A DNA stretch of 64,000 bases from Agrobacterium tumefaciens (GCF_009649785.1 NZ_WJOK01000010.1:119416-183415), one strand, 5' to 3'; positions 27,849-36,759 are shown, counted from the stretch's first letter. Translations and numbers: made by a program. Notes: generated from the sequence alone by a model not told the origin.

Positions 27849-29588
27849 CTAGCCGTTGGCTACCTTGGGGAAATAGGTCGCCCACACCCGGTTGCGGCCC
27901 GCACGCTTGGCCTCATAAAGCCGGTCGTCGGCAATTGCGATCAGTTCGTCCCAGCTGTTGATCGCCCGTGCCTCCTGCCAGACCACGCCGAAACTTGCCG
28001 TCAGTGACAGCCCGCTTTGTTCATCAATGACCTGGGCTTCAATCAGCCGGCGCAGGCGGTCGGCGGTGGCGGTCGCCGTCGCGTGGCTGACATCCTGCAA
28101 CACGACCACGAATTCCTCGCCGCCATAGCGCGCCAGAATATCGTTTTTACGGAGGGCGCCTCTTAAAAGAGTCGCTGTCTTCTGTAGCGCGAGGTCGCCC
28201 ATGGCATGGCCATAGCGGTCGTTGATGGATTTGAAGTGGTCGATGTCGACAATCATCACGCCAAGCGTCTGCAACTGCTCCTCGCCACTCAATATGGCAC
28301 GAACGGTCTTTTCCAGCGCACGGCGATTGGACACACCGGTCAAGGCATCTGTTTCTGAAAGCGTGCGTAATTGTTCGGCCAGCGCAGACTGCTGCTTTTC
28401 CATTTCTTCCTTCTGGCGAAGCTGCTCGCGCAGGAAATCCAGTTCCTTGAACATTTTCTTCACTTCCGGAGCAGCCTTGTCCTGATACAGGGCTCCTGAA
28501 AGATCACCAGCAGCGATTGCGGCGATCTGCGTCTGGACGGATTGCATGGGGCGGAACAGTGCCGTTCTGTAAACCGATGCAAGCCGCAGCAATACCAGAA
28601 CCGCGATGAGAGCGAGGAGGAGAGACGTTCCACCATAGATCAACGCCTGTTCCTTGTTTCTTTCTATCCTTGCCCGTGTTTCGGCGAGAATAAGGTCGCG
28701 CAACGTGCTCGAGGACCGCATGCCCTTGATGTAGTTTTCGGAGAATTCGCGAATGCTTGGCTGCGCGGACGGCACCACCATCGCAATCGTATTCTGCGCA
28801 TAGGGAAGCGCCTGGCCGAAATAGAAGATTTCAATATCGCGAAACGCTGCATCGACGCGTGGTGTGGACAGGTAAGCGGCGGTGTAGTTCGTCAGCGACG
28901 ATTTCAGCAGTGTGAGGCTCTGTATTTCCGTGTCGAATTTGGCGCGGAGGCTCAGCCTGTCCTGCCTGTTCGCCCGCAGGCTCATGACCACGTAGGAACC
29001 GAGGCGACCGATCCGGTCCCGCATCACTCCGGCCGTGCCGGTCATGGCGATGTCGATCGCTACATTGGGCGTTACCTTGATAATCGCGCGAGCGGTCTTG
29101 CCACGCAGCATGTTGACGCTGTCCGCCGCCTTGAACATCGCAAAAATTGCGTTGGACATCGCCGTGTAGCTGCGCGCGGATTCCGGAAGTGCAGCAACCT
29201 GATCGACCGCTTCTCGGGATTGCGCCAGTTTTCGGCGTGTATCGACCAGCGATTTTGCCAATTCTGGCTGCGCCCTGATTTCCGCGGCAAAAGAGTTTTC
29301 GAGTTCCACCAGCTTGTCGTCCGTCGCCTTGCGCGCTGCGGCCAGCTCCTGGACCAGTTTTGCATCGGGGGAAGACGCGCCCATCAAATTATTGGCAGGA
29401 CCACGCTCGGCCGATACCAGCCATGCGGACTGGAGGGCTGTTTCGAAGCGGCTGAGTTGCTGCGCATTGGTCCGGTAGCGTAAGTAACTGGAAACGCTCG
29501 GCAGGGCGGCAAGGGTTGCCAACAAGATGGAACTTACCGCTATGACGATCGTACCGGTTAGTTGGATTTTCTGTATGCTTGCGCGCAT
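27849..29588 (-). CDS. Membrane-bound diguanylate cyclase (GGDEF)
   Basis: A 579-residue enzyme making cyclic di-GMP. One transmembrane segment lies at about residues 12-34, followed by a periplasmic helical sensor domain of about 270 residues. A second transmembrane segment (about 307-332) leads to a HAMP-like linker and a C-terminal GGDEF domain. The active site is GGEEF (about residue 489). An intact product-inhibition I-site, RKND, sits five residues before it. The domain therefore looks catalytically competent and feedback-controlled. It is convergent with the EEP gene. Confidence 0.92.
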   Translation of the reverse strand: MRASIQKIQLTGTIVIAVSSILLATLAALPSVSSYLRYRTNAQQLSRFETALQSAWLVSAERGPANNLMGASSPDAKLVQELAAARKATDDKLVELENSFAAEIRAQPELAKSLVDTRRKLAQSREAVDQVAALPESARSYTAMSNAIFAMFKAADSVNMLRGKTARAIIKVTPNVAIDIAMTGTAGVMRDRIGRLGSYVVMSLRANRQDRLSLRAKFDTEIQSLTLLKSSLTNYTAAYLSTPRVDAAFRDIEIFYFGQALPYAQNTIAMVVPSAQPSIREFSENYIKGMRSSSTLRDLILAETRARIERNKEQALIYGGTSLLLALIAVLVLLRLASVYRTALFRPMQSVQTQIAAIAAGDLSGALYQDKAAPEVKKMFKELDFLREQLRQKEEMEKQQSALAEQLRTLSETDALTGVSNRRALEKTVRAILSGEEQLQTLGVMIVDIDHFKSINDRYGHAMGDLALQKTATLLRGALRKNDILARYGGEEFVVVLQDVSHATATATADRLRRLIEAQVIDEQSGLSLTASFGVVWQEARAINSWDELIAIADDRLYEAKRAGRNRVWATYFPKVANG

Positions 29589-29795
29589 GCGATGCGTTAT
29601 TCCCGGTGGGATGGTTATGAATTATCGCCATTTTAGCTACATCGCGTAAATACTTCGCTTATTTTGCAGGCCTTTTGCCGCGACCTGGTGATTGAAACCC
29701 ACAGGTACGGTGTGGAAAAGAGGTCTCCCAACGGCGCGCAATCAATTTTTGCTTTACACGAAGTGAGAATCTGATAGTTGGCAAGGCACTGGATT

Positions 29796-29873
<78 letters not shown>

Positions 29874-29959
29874 TTTCTCTTTAAAATCAACTATTTAGTG
29901 ATTTTGTGTAGATGTGCGGACGCAAGACGTAAATCTGTGTCCGCTCCAAGTCCGTAAAA

Positions 29960-30361
29960 TCAGTGTGCGAGAGATCGCGCCTTTTCGAACTCCGCTTTGG
30001 CTGATGTGAGGTGCTTATCCAGACCGCTTATTCCGAACTGAAGCGCATTGACCTCCGTTCGCAAGTTTTCATCTCCACTCATCGAGTCCAATGCATAGTT
30101 GATCAGGTCAACGATCGACCGTCCCGCGTCGAGATTGTCGATGCCCGCAATGAGGGCAGATGATAACGTGGACTGTCCCACCCCGATGTTTGCTTCGTAG
30201 CGTGGCTCAAGGCGTGTCGATTCCTGGAAGATCATCAAGGTCGCAGGCTTTGTGGTCTTGTCCATGAGCTGCGCGATCTCTTTTGCCAGTTCGGCGATCC
30301 TCTTTTCAGCGTGGAATCCAGTCATACCTTCGGCGGCGGCCGGAATCGATGTGTTCGGCAT
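29960..30361 (-). CDS. Hypothetical protein of the element (133 aa)
   Basis: A 133-residue soluble protein not recognised from sequence. It is mostly helical in character, with a heptad-like stretch near the N-terminus (EKRIAELAKEIAQLMDK) and another at the C-terminus (GLDKHLTSAKAEFEKARSLAH). The ATG at 30361 has GGAG six bases upstream. It is transcribed away from the HTH gene at 30456, and three operator-like repeats lie in the gap between them, so its expression is probably repressed by that regulator. Confidence 0.7.
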   Translation of the reverse strand: MPNTSIPAAAEGMTGFHAEKRIAELAKEIAQLMDKTTKPATLMIFQESTRLEPRYEANIGVGQSTLSSALIAGIDNLDAGRSIVDLINYALDSMSGDENLRTEVNALQFGISGLDKHLTSAKAEFEKARSLAH

Positions 30362-30387
30362 TTCGATCTCCACTTCTTGCTTTAATC

Positions 30388-30439
30388 AATACTTAAGGTA
30401 TTATCTGATACGTGAGGAATCGTCAATACCTGAGGTATT
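30388..30439. promoter_or_regulatory. Three tandem 15-bp operators between divergent genes
   Basis: Two near-identical palindromes, AATACTTAAGGTATT (30388-30402) and AATACCTGAGGTATT (30425-30439), flank a weaker copy, GATACGTGAGGAATC (30407-30421), which matches the consensus at 11 of 15 positions. Spacing is 19 and 18 bp, roughly two helical turns. They fill the 94 bp between the 133-aa gene and the HTH gene. Confidence 0.75.
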
Positions 30440-30455
30440 ATTTTAGCGAGGATCG

Positions 30456-30698
30456 ATGATCACCAGTGAGCAGGTTCGAGCGGCGCGCGCGCTGTTGCGG
30501 TGGGAACAAAAGGATCTGGCAGAAGCCTCTAAGGTTTCGCTGCCATCGATAAAGCGCTTGGAGGGTCAACCTGGCATTCTGGCCGCGCAGGACAGGACAG
30601 TGACAGCGATTGTTGAAGCTTTCATACATGCTGGTGTGGTTTTTCTCGGAAGCGGTGCCATGATCGATGGCGGCCCGGGAGTGAGGCTGAAATCGTGA
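30456..30698 (+). CDS. Small XRE-type HTH regulator
   Basis: An 80-residue protein that is little more than one helix-turn-helix (QVRAARALLRWEQKDLAEAS, then KVSLPSIKRLE) plus a short C-terminal tail (FIHAGVVFLGSGAMIDGGPG). GAGG precedes its ATG. It is the likely ligand of the three operators just upstream and so a candidate lysogeny-type repressor of the element. Its stop overlaps the GTG start of the next gene. Confidence 0.85.
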   Translation: MITSEQVRAARALLRWEQKDLAEASKVSLPSIKRLEGQPGILAAQDRTVTAIVEAFIHAGVVFLGSGAMIDGGPGVRLKS

Positions 30699-31186
30699 AC
30701 GCTTGGGCCACCACAGTCATAAGCGGACTGGTGTTCGTCGTCGCTTTCATGCAATGGCGAACAGCGCATCAAAAAATCGTACTTGATCTCTTTGATCGAA
30801 GGCTCGCAGTCTATGGCACGATCAGGCAAGCCTTGTCAGGAGTTAACGCGACAGGATTGGTGACGGATGACACGCAACGCTTACTACTTGAAGCGGAGAG
30901 CGAAGCAGCATTTCTTTTCGGCCCAGATATCCAGCAATACATCCAAGACCTGTGGTTGCTGTGTACCAAGTACCGCGCCCAATTTCCAAGGAAGGGAAAT
31001 CCAGGTCCCGAATTCGCAAACGCCCATACGGCATTGATGGCTGAAATCGGACTTTTCTACCAAACGGGTGTAGATAGATTTGCGCCATATATGAAGATGG
31101 ATCACAGGCGAGTTCCTACCCCAGCGGAGTGGTTGGCTGAGAGGAATCGCATTCGCCTCAGCTACGCCGACGAAAAGCAGAAATGA
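30695..31186 (+). CDS. Membrane-anchored hypothetical protein (163 aa)
   Basis: One N-terminal hydrophobic segment (residues 3-19, AWATTVISGLVFVVAFM) is followed by a charged, helical cytoplasmic domain of about 140 residues with no recognised motif. It starts with GTG, overlapping the HTH gene stop by 4 bp, so the two are translationally coupled. A membrane protein expressed with the putative repressor would be made in the integrated state. A superinfection or immunity role is a guess from position only. Confidence 0.75.
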   Translation: MNAWATTVISGLVFVVAFMQWRTAHQKIVLDLFDRRLAVYGTIRQALSGVNATGLVTDDTQRLLLEAESEAAFLFGPDIQQYIQDLWLLCTKYRAQFPRKGNPGPEFANAHTALMAEIGLFYQTGVDRFAPYMKMDHRRVPTPAEWLAERNRIRLSYADEKQK

Positions 31187-31196
31187 CTGAGCTGGA

Positions 31197-31442
31197 TCAT
31201 TTCCAGACTTCTTTCCCATCAGGCGGATATGGAGCGTGTGAATTCTCACTGTTCAGGCCATAGCGATTGTCGAGCCACGCTCTTACGGCAGGCCAGTAGC
31301 GCCGACTTCCAAAGAGTTCGTCCTTTTTCGGGAAGCCTTCTATTTCGGCCGAGATGATTGCAGTTTTGAATTGATCAAGACTGAGGCCCAAGCGCTCGGC
31401 GCACTGAGCCTCAGTTACAAACAATGCGTCTGATTTTGCCAT
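31197..31442 (-). CDS. Small excisionase/AlpA-like protein (81 aa)
   Basis: An 81-residue protein with a MerR-like winged-helix pattern: LFVTEAQCAERLGLSLDQFKTAI, a short wing (GFPKKDELFGSRRYW) and PAVRAWLDNRYG. This is the layout of phage excisionases and AlpA regulators. It is last in a run of leftward genes. It could control excision or late expression. Confidence 0.75.
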   Translation of the reverse strand: MAKSDALFVTEAQCAERLGLSLDQFKTAIISAEIEGFPKKDELFGSRRYWPAVRAWLDNRYGLNSENSHAPYPPDGKEVWK

Positions 31443-31514
31443 GTGAATCCTCCTGCTGTGGCAGGAGGATCATTCACGCGGCCTCGACACCGTCAATGCT
31501 GGAGCATGCGGCCT

Positions 31515-32195
31515 TCAAGCTTTTTCGTCGCCAAGCTCTGGGAGTTTGACTAGAACGCGGTCGATTCCGCGCAAGAAAACACCAGTGAACAACCCTGATA
31601 CTGTATTGGTTTCGGTCTCATTCCACGAGCCACCGATACCAGGATTCGAATGCCAAGTGACTTGACCAAGATTGTTGTGGTTGAGGCCCAAACTCTCAAA
31701 AGCTGAACTGATATAGAGGCTCAAGCGATTATGTACGTTACCGACACCGAGCTCCGAGAATTCCTGTGATGGTTCAGCATAACGTTCAAAGATGGGCTGG
31801 GCGTGCTGCATCATTTTCGCGAGATCGGCGTTAGCCTTAAGAAAACGCCTGACGGCACCCAATGTCTGATACATTGCTGTCTCCGCTTCAACAAGCGCTT
31901 CGACGCGCTTTTCCATAATCGCACGGGACTTACTCTTGATCTGCTCAAGACGCCGGCGCTCCAAGTCGCGAATCCGTTGCTCGCGAGCATCTTCCTCTCG
32001 CTTTTCTGCCCGCTCTACGGCCTTCGTCAGGGCGTCAATCCGCTCTGATACTAAAAGGATTTCGCTGTTGTGTTCGAAATCGCGGCCTTCTTCCAATGCC
32101 TCCACCTGCGCTTGTCGCAATTCATCCAGGCGTTCTCGGGCATCCGCTTTATGCTGTTTCAGATCATCGGAAGACAGCTTCTTTTGTATGGGCAT
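31515..32195 (-). CDS. Coiled-coil hypothetical protein (226 aa)
   Basis: A 226-residue protein. About residues 1-130 are charged and strongly predicted coiled coil (DLERRRLEQIKSKSRAIMEK). The C-terminal 95 residues look globular (LGVGNVHNRLSLYISSAFESLG...GLFTGVFLRGIDRVLVKLPEL). The segment GRDFEHNSEILLVSERIDAL resembles part of the 73-residue protein at 32986, suggesting a shared ancestor. No known family was recognised. Confidence 0.75.
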   Translation of the reverse strand: MPIQKKLSSDDLKQHKADARERLDELRQAQVEALEEGRDFEHNSEILLVSERIDALTKAVERAEKREEDAREQRIRDLERRRLEQIKSKSRAIMEKRVEALVEAETAMYQTLGAVRRFLKANADLAKMMQHAQPIFERYAEPSQEFSELGVGNVHNRLSLYISSAFESLGLNHNNLGQVTWHSNPGIGGSWNETETNTVSGLFTGVFLRGIDRVLVKLPELGDEKA

Positions 32196-32219
32196 CTATT
32201 TTACTCCATCTGGAATTTT

Positions 32220-32486
32220 TCAGGCCTGCGGCCCGCGTCTTCTCGTCTTTTGCACTGGAATTTTGCGAGCAGGTTTTCGCTCGCCACTTCCGCCGAACAT
32301 GTCTCGGTTTAGGGGGGCCGGCTTCACGACCGGCACAAATGGGCGATCGTCATGCTCCGCATCAACCCATCTTTGTCCATCATGACGCATGCCTTTAAGC
32401 TCGGGCAGCAACTGAGGATTGACTATCGTCAGCACCAATTCTTGCGTCGAAGGCAGGTTATCTTCCGTTTCGAGATCCACGATCAT
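32220..32486 (-). CDS. Hypothetical protein (88 aa)
   Basis: An 88-residue protein with an acidic N-terminal half (MIVDLETEDNLPSTQELVLT) and a basic, proline-rich C-terminus (ERKPARKIPVQKTRRRG). Its ATG overlaps the stop of the upstream HTH gene by 4 bp, so it belongs to the same operon. Not recognised. Confidence 0.65.
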   Translation of the reverse strand: MIVDLETEDNLPSTQELVLTIVNPQLLPELKGMRHDGQRWVDAEHDDRPFVPVVKPAPLNRDMFGGSGERKPARKIPVQKTRRRGPQA

Positions 32487-32989
32487 GCCTCGACACTCCG
32501 TGCAGTAGAGGCTCGCTTACGTTTCGCGTGCGGGCGCCTTGGTAACGCTACAAGGACGATACCGACGCGCATACCGCCCAGCCAGCGCGGAAAGGTTTCG
32601 ACACCCATGCCGCGGCCGTACGGCTTCCCGTAGTTCTCCAGCTTGTTCGTATAACCTTCTTCCATGCCTCCGAGTGCGTCAGCCTCGTTGGCTGGGAGAT
32701 CGAGCGCATTGCGACGGTTGCGCATCGCCTTTACGAAATCCTCGTAGGTCCGGATAACATCCGAGACGATGGGCATTCCCAGCGCTTCGGGAACAATCTC
32801 TACCGCATCTCCGAACTGAAGCCGATCCCAAGCTTCGACCTCTAACGCCTTGAAATACCGCCGGCGCCTTGAAAATTGGGTGGGCTTTGGAAAGCCCTTC
32901 TCTTTGATCATTTTTTGCAGCGTCCATCTCGAAATACGGTACCGAGCAAGGACATCGTCTACGTTCAGATAAGGCTCTGCGGTTCTCAT
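32483..32989 (-). CDS. AlpA-like HTH protein with C-terminal extension
   Basis: A 168-residue protein. The N-terminal 55 residues are an AlpA/MerR-like winged helix (YLNVDDVLARYRISRWTLQKMIKEKGFPKP...RRYFKALEVEAWD). The rest is not recognised and ends in a very basic tail (LPRRPHAKRKRAS). It overlaps its neighbours on both sides by 4 bp (32486 and 32986), a tightly coupled three-gene unit. A DNA-binding regulator is likely. Confidence 0.78.
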   Translation of the reverse strand: MRTAEPYLNVDDVLARYRISRWTLQKMIKEKGFPKPTQFSRRRRYFKALEVEAWDRLQFGDAVEIVPEALGMPIVSDVIRTYEDFVKAMRNRRNALDLPANEADALGGMEEGYTNKLENYGKPYGRGMGVETFPRWLGGMRVGIVLVALPRRPHAKRKRASTARSVEA

Positions 32990-33207
32990 CGGGAGGCTTC
33001 CTCCGCCTCTGCAAGTTCATAAGCTTCGGTGATCGCAGCATGAATGGCGAGGATGTCGTATTCCAGTTGCGCGATCTCGCTGTGACGTGAAAATTCCCGC
33101 TGGTCGATAATTGCCGCAGAGCGTTCTTCAATCAAAGTGACGATTAGTGCGGTCTTCTCTTTCACCTCTGCATCAAGCTCATGGACCCGCGCGCGCATCT
33201 TGGACAT
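32986..33207 (-). CDS. Small coiled-coil protein (73 aa)
   Basis: A 73-residue, highly charged and entirely helical protein. The segment QREFSRHSEIAQLEYDILAI matches the pattern R-(D/E)-F-x3-SEI of the 226-residue protein at 31515. It is the first gene of the coupled unit that ends at 32220. Function unknown. Confidence 0.7.
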   Translation of the reverse strand: MSKMRARVHELDAEVKEKTALIVTLIEERSAAIIDQREFSRHSEIAQLEYDILAIHAAITEAYELAEAEEASR

Positions 33208-33390
33208 AAAATAATCTCCCGAATGAAAAATTCTTGATCAGGAGTGATGGTGAAGTATGTAGCTTTGCGGCGCAAAGCACAGGGTACGAACGTTGATTTT
33301 TTTACAGAAAACAGCGTTTGAGGGACGCTACGGCATCCCTCGATTTGATGCCGGATATTCCGCTTTCAGGTCAGCCCGCGCAAAGCACTG

Positions 33391-36201
33391 CTAACGACTA
33401 GATAGCTCTCTGCGCATCCAGGCTGCTTCGATTGCGAAGGCCTCAGTGTATCTGAGGCCATATCGAAACTCTCCAGTTTCTCGCTCGACTGGACGCTGAA
33501 CTATAACCCTCTCCGTTACCGGGACCTTTGCTATGAGAGGTAAGAGTGCCGTGAGGGGTTCCCCTTCTTCATCCTCGCCTACAACTTGGCGCTCAAGAAC
33601 TGGATCTCCGTTCTGATCTACAACGGGCGCAGAGATGGTTTTAGGCTCGCGTACCGTTCTGAACACAATCTTTCGCACAACATTCATCCCGTCAAAATGG
33701 TCCTCAGGGACTTCAATTTGCACGTCCTCGAATACGGGTTGTTCTTCCTCAACCTCTTCGATCACTGTTTCCGTGATAGGGTCTCGGCAGAGAAGCCCGA
33801 TAGCGAAAGCATCAATATTGTGGGCAGCGAAGGCACGCTCAACCTGTTGCGCCATTAGGCCGAGATGCCAGCGCGCATCATCGCCCTTCGCTTCAACAGC
33901 ATCCTTCCATCGGAAACGCCTCCACTCAACCTCACCCCAGGCATCAAGCCATGCATCCGGGATAGCTTCGATGTCCTGCTTATCGCGCTCGTCAGAAGTA
34001 TTAATCGTTGCTGTCGCTGCATACACTTGCGTCCATCGGGCTGAGGCTGTCCCCAGAGAACGAACGTTATCCACAGTAGGGTAGACATTGCCGCCGAAAG
34101 CATTGTTGACGGCCAAGTGTCGAACCGTTGCACCGCCAGGAGAACCCGCCGCGCCGCCTCCACTAACCTCGATGCGATAATCATAGGAGTTTCCATTGCC
34201 GCTCGTACGGAAGTCAACAAGCTTCGTACTAGATGCCGCCGAGGCACCAATCTGAATATTCCCTACACTGGAAACCGTGAACGTCTCGTCCCACGTAAGA
34301 TTCATGCCGACAAAGGCACGAGACCCGCCTTTGTAAGTAAATCCATCACCGGTCGAGAGGGTGGTTTGGTAATGAAACCCAGCCTCAACGCCTGTAAGGC
34401 CGCGAACCGCGTAACCATATTTCCACGGCCCAGCCACGACGTAGCCAGCGGCTCCAATTTTGTATGATCCGCCACCCGCGAGTGACATAAGTTCGCCCCA
34501 GAAACTGTTCCCAGCTGCTTCGAGGTTCCGATCGTTGAAGTCCCTCCGGGTATTATAAAGGCTATATTCATGCCCAATGAGAGCATCCTCAGACCCTTCC
34601 GGGGTGAGGTGAGCCGTGCTGTTTTGTGCCCACAGCTTTGTGAACGCGTTGAGAAGAAAGCCCGTTCCATCGGGGGGAGTGCCCGCCGGCAACGGACTAT
34701 TCATGGTTCCACCAGCAGGTCTCCACTCCAAGACGGTCAGTACTGAGCCATCACTATTCCAGCTATCGAGAAAACCACTCCACCTCGTCGCATGCTTCGT
34801 GTCGATGATCATGCCTCTCCGCAGCTTCTTCATTTGGCTTGCGGAGAGAGGGTTACTAGTCACGGCGCTCGATGTGTAGGTTGCCGACGACGCATCCACC
34901 AGCGCTGGATTTGGCCGCGCACTTACGAACAGTGCAACCTTGTCTCTGTTTGGATACGAAGCCAACTGACCTGTATCAGCAACACCTGTGACACCTGCCG
35001 ACCTGTCTACAATGTCACCGCCAGCAACAACTGACCATCCCACGGCATAATCAGCTGTCCCATGGGGCTCAGAGTTCGTGGTTCTGTTCTCCGGCCGAAT
35101 GACTTTGCCGTTTATGTAATTGATGCCAACCACGATAGCCGCGTTATCAACGACCCAATGAACATGCCTATTGCCGACATCGAGCAGTTGCGTCAGCGTG
35201 TAATCGCCTGGGGGCACACCAACAAGACACATGTCGGCTCTAGGCACGCCGGAGTAGGCCTGTGAAACAGTGTTTACTCTCGCCTTGGCTGCTTTAGCCG
35301 CCCTCTCAAAGAGCGCTGTGTCATCGCCACCCGCGCCAGCACCGGCCATGCGCACGTTGATCTCGCGCTCCGCGATTTCCCACCATCCTCCGTTCGCCGC
35401 ATCAACAGAACCGTCCGGAAGAAAGCGGTCCACGGATCGAACCTTCAAACCATGAGCAGGCTCCGATGCAACGCGCACGTACTGCGCATCGCCGCCGTCG
35501 CCCATGATCGCATAACCACGGGTTTCCAGCGAGTTCATGCCGGCAGGGAATTCAATCGACTCCATCCCGTTGCGGGTGCCAGTGATCGGCACTTCCTTTT
35601 CCGACACGATATCGTTGACGTAGCCGGCGGCTCGGTCAGCTTCCGCATCTGCACGATCAGCCTCACGGTCAGACCTGTCAGCTTCTTCCTGCGCTCGGTT
35701 CGCCTGGGCGGTGGCGGCGGCAATAAGAGAGGATGCGAGGTCAGGAAGGTTCGGGCCGGGGACAAACTGTAGCCCCTGCTTCATTGGCACATCGCCGTCC
35801 GCGAGATCGGGGGAAAGGATATATCCAGGCTCGCCGATCTCGCTGCGAACAGAACGTTCGATATCGCGGCGAGCTTCCTGCATCTCGCCCTCGATCGCGT
35901 CAAAGGCGAGATTAAGATCACGAGAAGGGATAGGGCCATTGACGAACCGGTTCTGACGGCGCGGATCGCGCTCACCAGCAATGATCACGCTGCCAGTGAC
36001 GCCGGTATTCATGATCACCTTGGCGTTATCGGACACGCCCTCGACATATGAAGCCATGACGGTGAAGTCGAAACGCTCCACGCCATCCACATAGACGGAC
36101 AGATCATTGTTCGCGAAAATGGGGAAAAGGGCCGGAAACTCAGTCGTCGGCACCACCGGAGTGTAAGTTGTAATGCGTTCGTCCGGCGCGGTCGTAGACA
36201 T
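33391..36201 (-). CDS. T7-like tail fibre/spike with C-terminal S74 chaperone domain
   Basis: A 936-residue virion receptor-binding protein. Residues 1 to about 105 match the pattern of the T7 gp17 tail-attachment domain (FPIFANNDLSVYVDGVERFDF...ERDPRRQNRFVNG...LNLAFDAIEGEMQEAR). A short heptad region follows (EEADRSDREADRADAEADRA), then a beta-rich shaft. From about residue 735, TSDERDKQDIEAI and HLGLMAQQVERAF mark a Peptidase_S74 auto-cleaving trimerisation domain, with an acidic insertion of about 100 residues. The start at 36201 (MSTTAPDER) has GGTGG upstream; the frame extends to 36282. Confidence 0.88.
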   Translation of the reverse strand: MSTTAPDERITTYTPVVPTTEFPALFPIFANNDLSVYVDGVERFDFTVMASYVEGVSDNAKVIMNTGVTGSVIIAGERDPRRQNRFVNGPIPSRDLNLAFDAIEGEMQEARRDIERSVRSEIGEPGYILSPDLADGDVPMKQGLQFVPGPNLPDLASSLIAAATAQANRAQEEADRSDREADRADAEADRAAGYVNDIVSEKEVPITGTRNGMESIEFPAGMNSLETRGYAIMGDGGDAQYVRVASEPAHGLKVRSVDRFLPDGSVDAANGGWWEIAEREINVRMAGAGAGGDDTALFERAAKAAKARVNTVSQAYSGVPRADMCLVGVPPGDYTLTQLLDVGNRHVHWVVDNAAIVVGINYINGKVIRPENRTTNSEPHGTADYAVGWSVVAGGDIVDRSAGVTGVADTGQLASYPNRDKVALFVSARPNPALVDASSATYTSSAVTSNPLSASQMKKLRRGMIIDTKHATRWSGFLDSWNSDGSVLTVLEWRPAGGTMNSPLPAGTPPDGTGFLLNAFTKLWAQNSTAHLTPEGSEDALIGHEYSLYNTRRDFNDRNLEAAGNSFWGELMSLAGGGSYKIGAAGYVVAGPWKYGYAVRGLTGVEAGFHYQTTLSTGDGFTYKGGSRAFVGMNLTWDETFTVSSVGNIQIGASAASSTKLVDFRTSGNGNSYDYRIEVSGGGAAGSPGGATVRHLAVNNAFGGNVYPTVDNVRSLGTASARWTQVYAATATINTSDERDKQDIEAIPDAWLDAWGEVEWRRFRWKDAVEAKGDDARWHLGLMAQQVERAFAAHNIDAFAIGLLCRDPITETVIEEVEEEQPVFEDVQIEVPEDHFDGMNVVRKIVFRTVREPKTISAPVVDQNGDPVLERQVVGEDEEGEPLTALLPLIAKVPVTERVIVQRPVERETGEFRYGLRYTEAFAIEAAWMRRELSSR

Positions 36202-36552
36202 GAGAAAAGCCACCAAATCTTCGTTGATCTGGTGGCAGATTGCCCATGCTGAAGGGTTGCCCGCAAAGCACCGACTTACCACACACGCTAAGTGTTAACG
36301 AAATGCAACGCACTGCGACCTTCTGGCGCAACGAGCACGACATTAATGTGAGTTAACTTGACGATACCGTCATCTTGGCGCAAGGATGTGTTGTGAAAAT
36401 AACCTACGAAGCGGAACCAGAGAGTCGTAGGGGCGTTTGCAAGTTGAAATGAGCATTAACAAAAAAAACAACATATGTAGCTAACATGCTACGAACCGTA
36501 TTGCCGTATGGCAATGCGGCGTTGACGATTTATCGCCACGGGAGAGTGTAAA
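36202..36552. other. Divergent non-coding gap of 351 bp
   Basis: It separates the leftward tail fibre gene from the rightward dGTPase cassette, so promoters for both should lie here, although no convincing -35/-10 pair was found. It contains two small palindromes, GTAGC-TAACAT-GCTAC (36477-36492) and ATTGCC-GTAT-GGCAAT (36500-36515), an A-rich tract before them, and one copy of CGCAAAGCAC (36262-36271). Confidence 0.6.
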
Positions 36553-36741
36553 ATGGTAAAATCCGGATCGGCTTCTGTTACCAAAACAGCAGCGTCGAAA
36601 ACCGATAACAATCCCATGTACCGCGTTGTTGCGCGCGAGTTGCGCCCCTTGCAGGAAGCTGCTGAAAATATGCATTCCAGCCGGTGGACCGTCATCAAGG
36701 AACGTGCCGAGCGTTCTGGGGTTTTTACGACGAAGAAGTGA
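36553..36741 (+). CDS. Small basic protein upstream of dGTPase (62 aa)
   Basis: A 62-residue basic protein. Residues 1-20 are Ser/Thr/Lys-rich and probably disordered; residues 22-55 look helical (MYRVVARELRPLQEAAENMH). GGGAGAG precedes the ATG. It starts the only rightward cassette in this part of the element and ends 18 bp before the dGTPase start, so the two are very likely co-transcribed. Not recognised; an antitoxin-like or regulatory partner is possible but unproven. Confidence 0.65.
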   Translation: MVKSGSASVTKTAASKTDNNPMYRVVARELRPLQEAAENMHSSRWTVIKERAERSGVFTTKK

Positions 36742-36759
36742 CCATTATACGTGCCTCCT

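Noticed and set aside
28542..29483. A 313-codon rightward frame opposite the diguanylate cyclase
   Set aside because: It is an antisense shadow; the cyclase on the minus strand has clear domains over its whole length.
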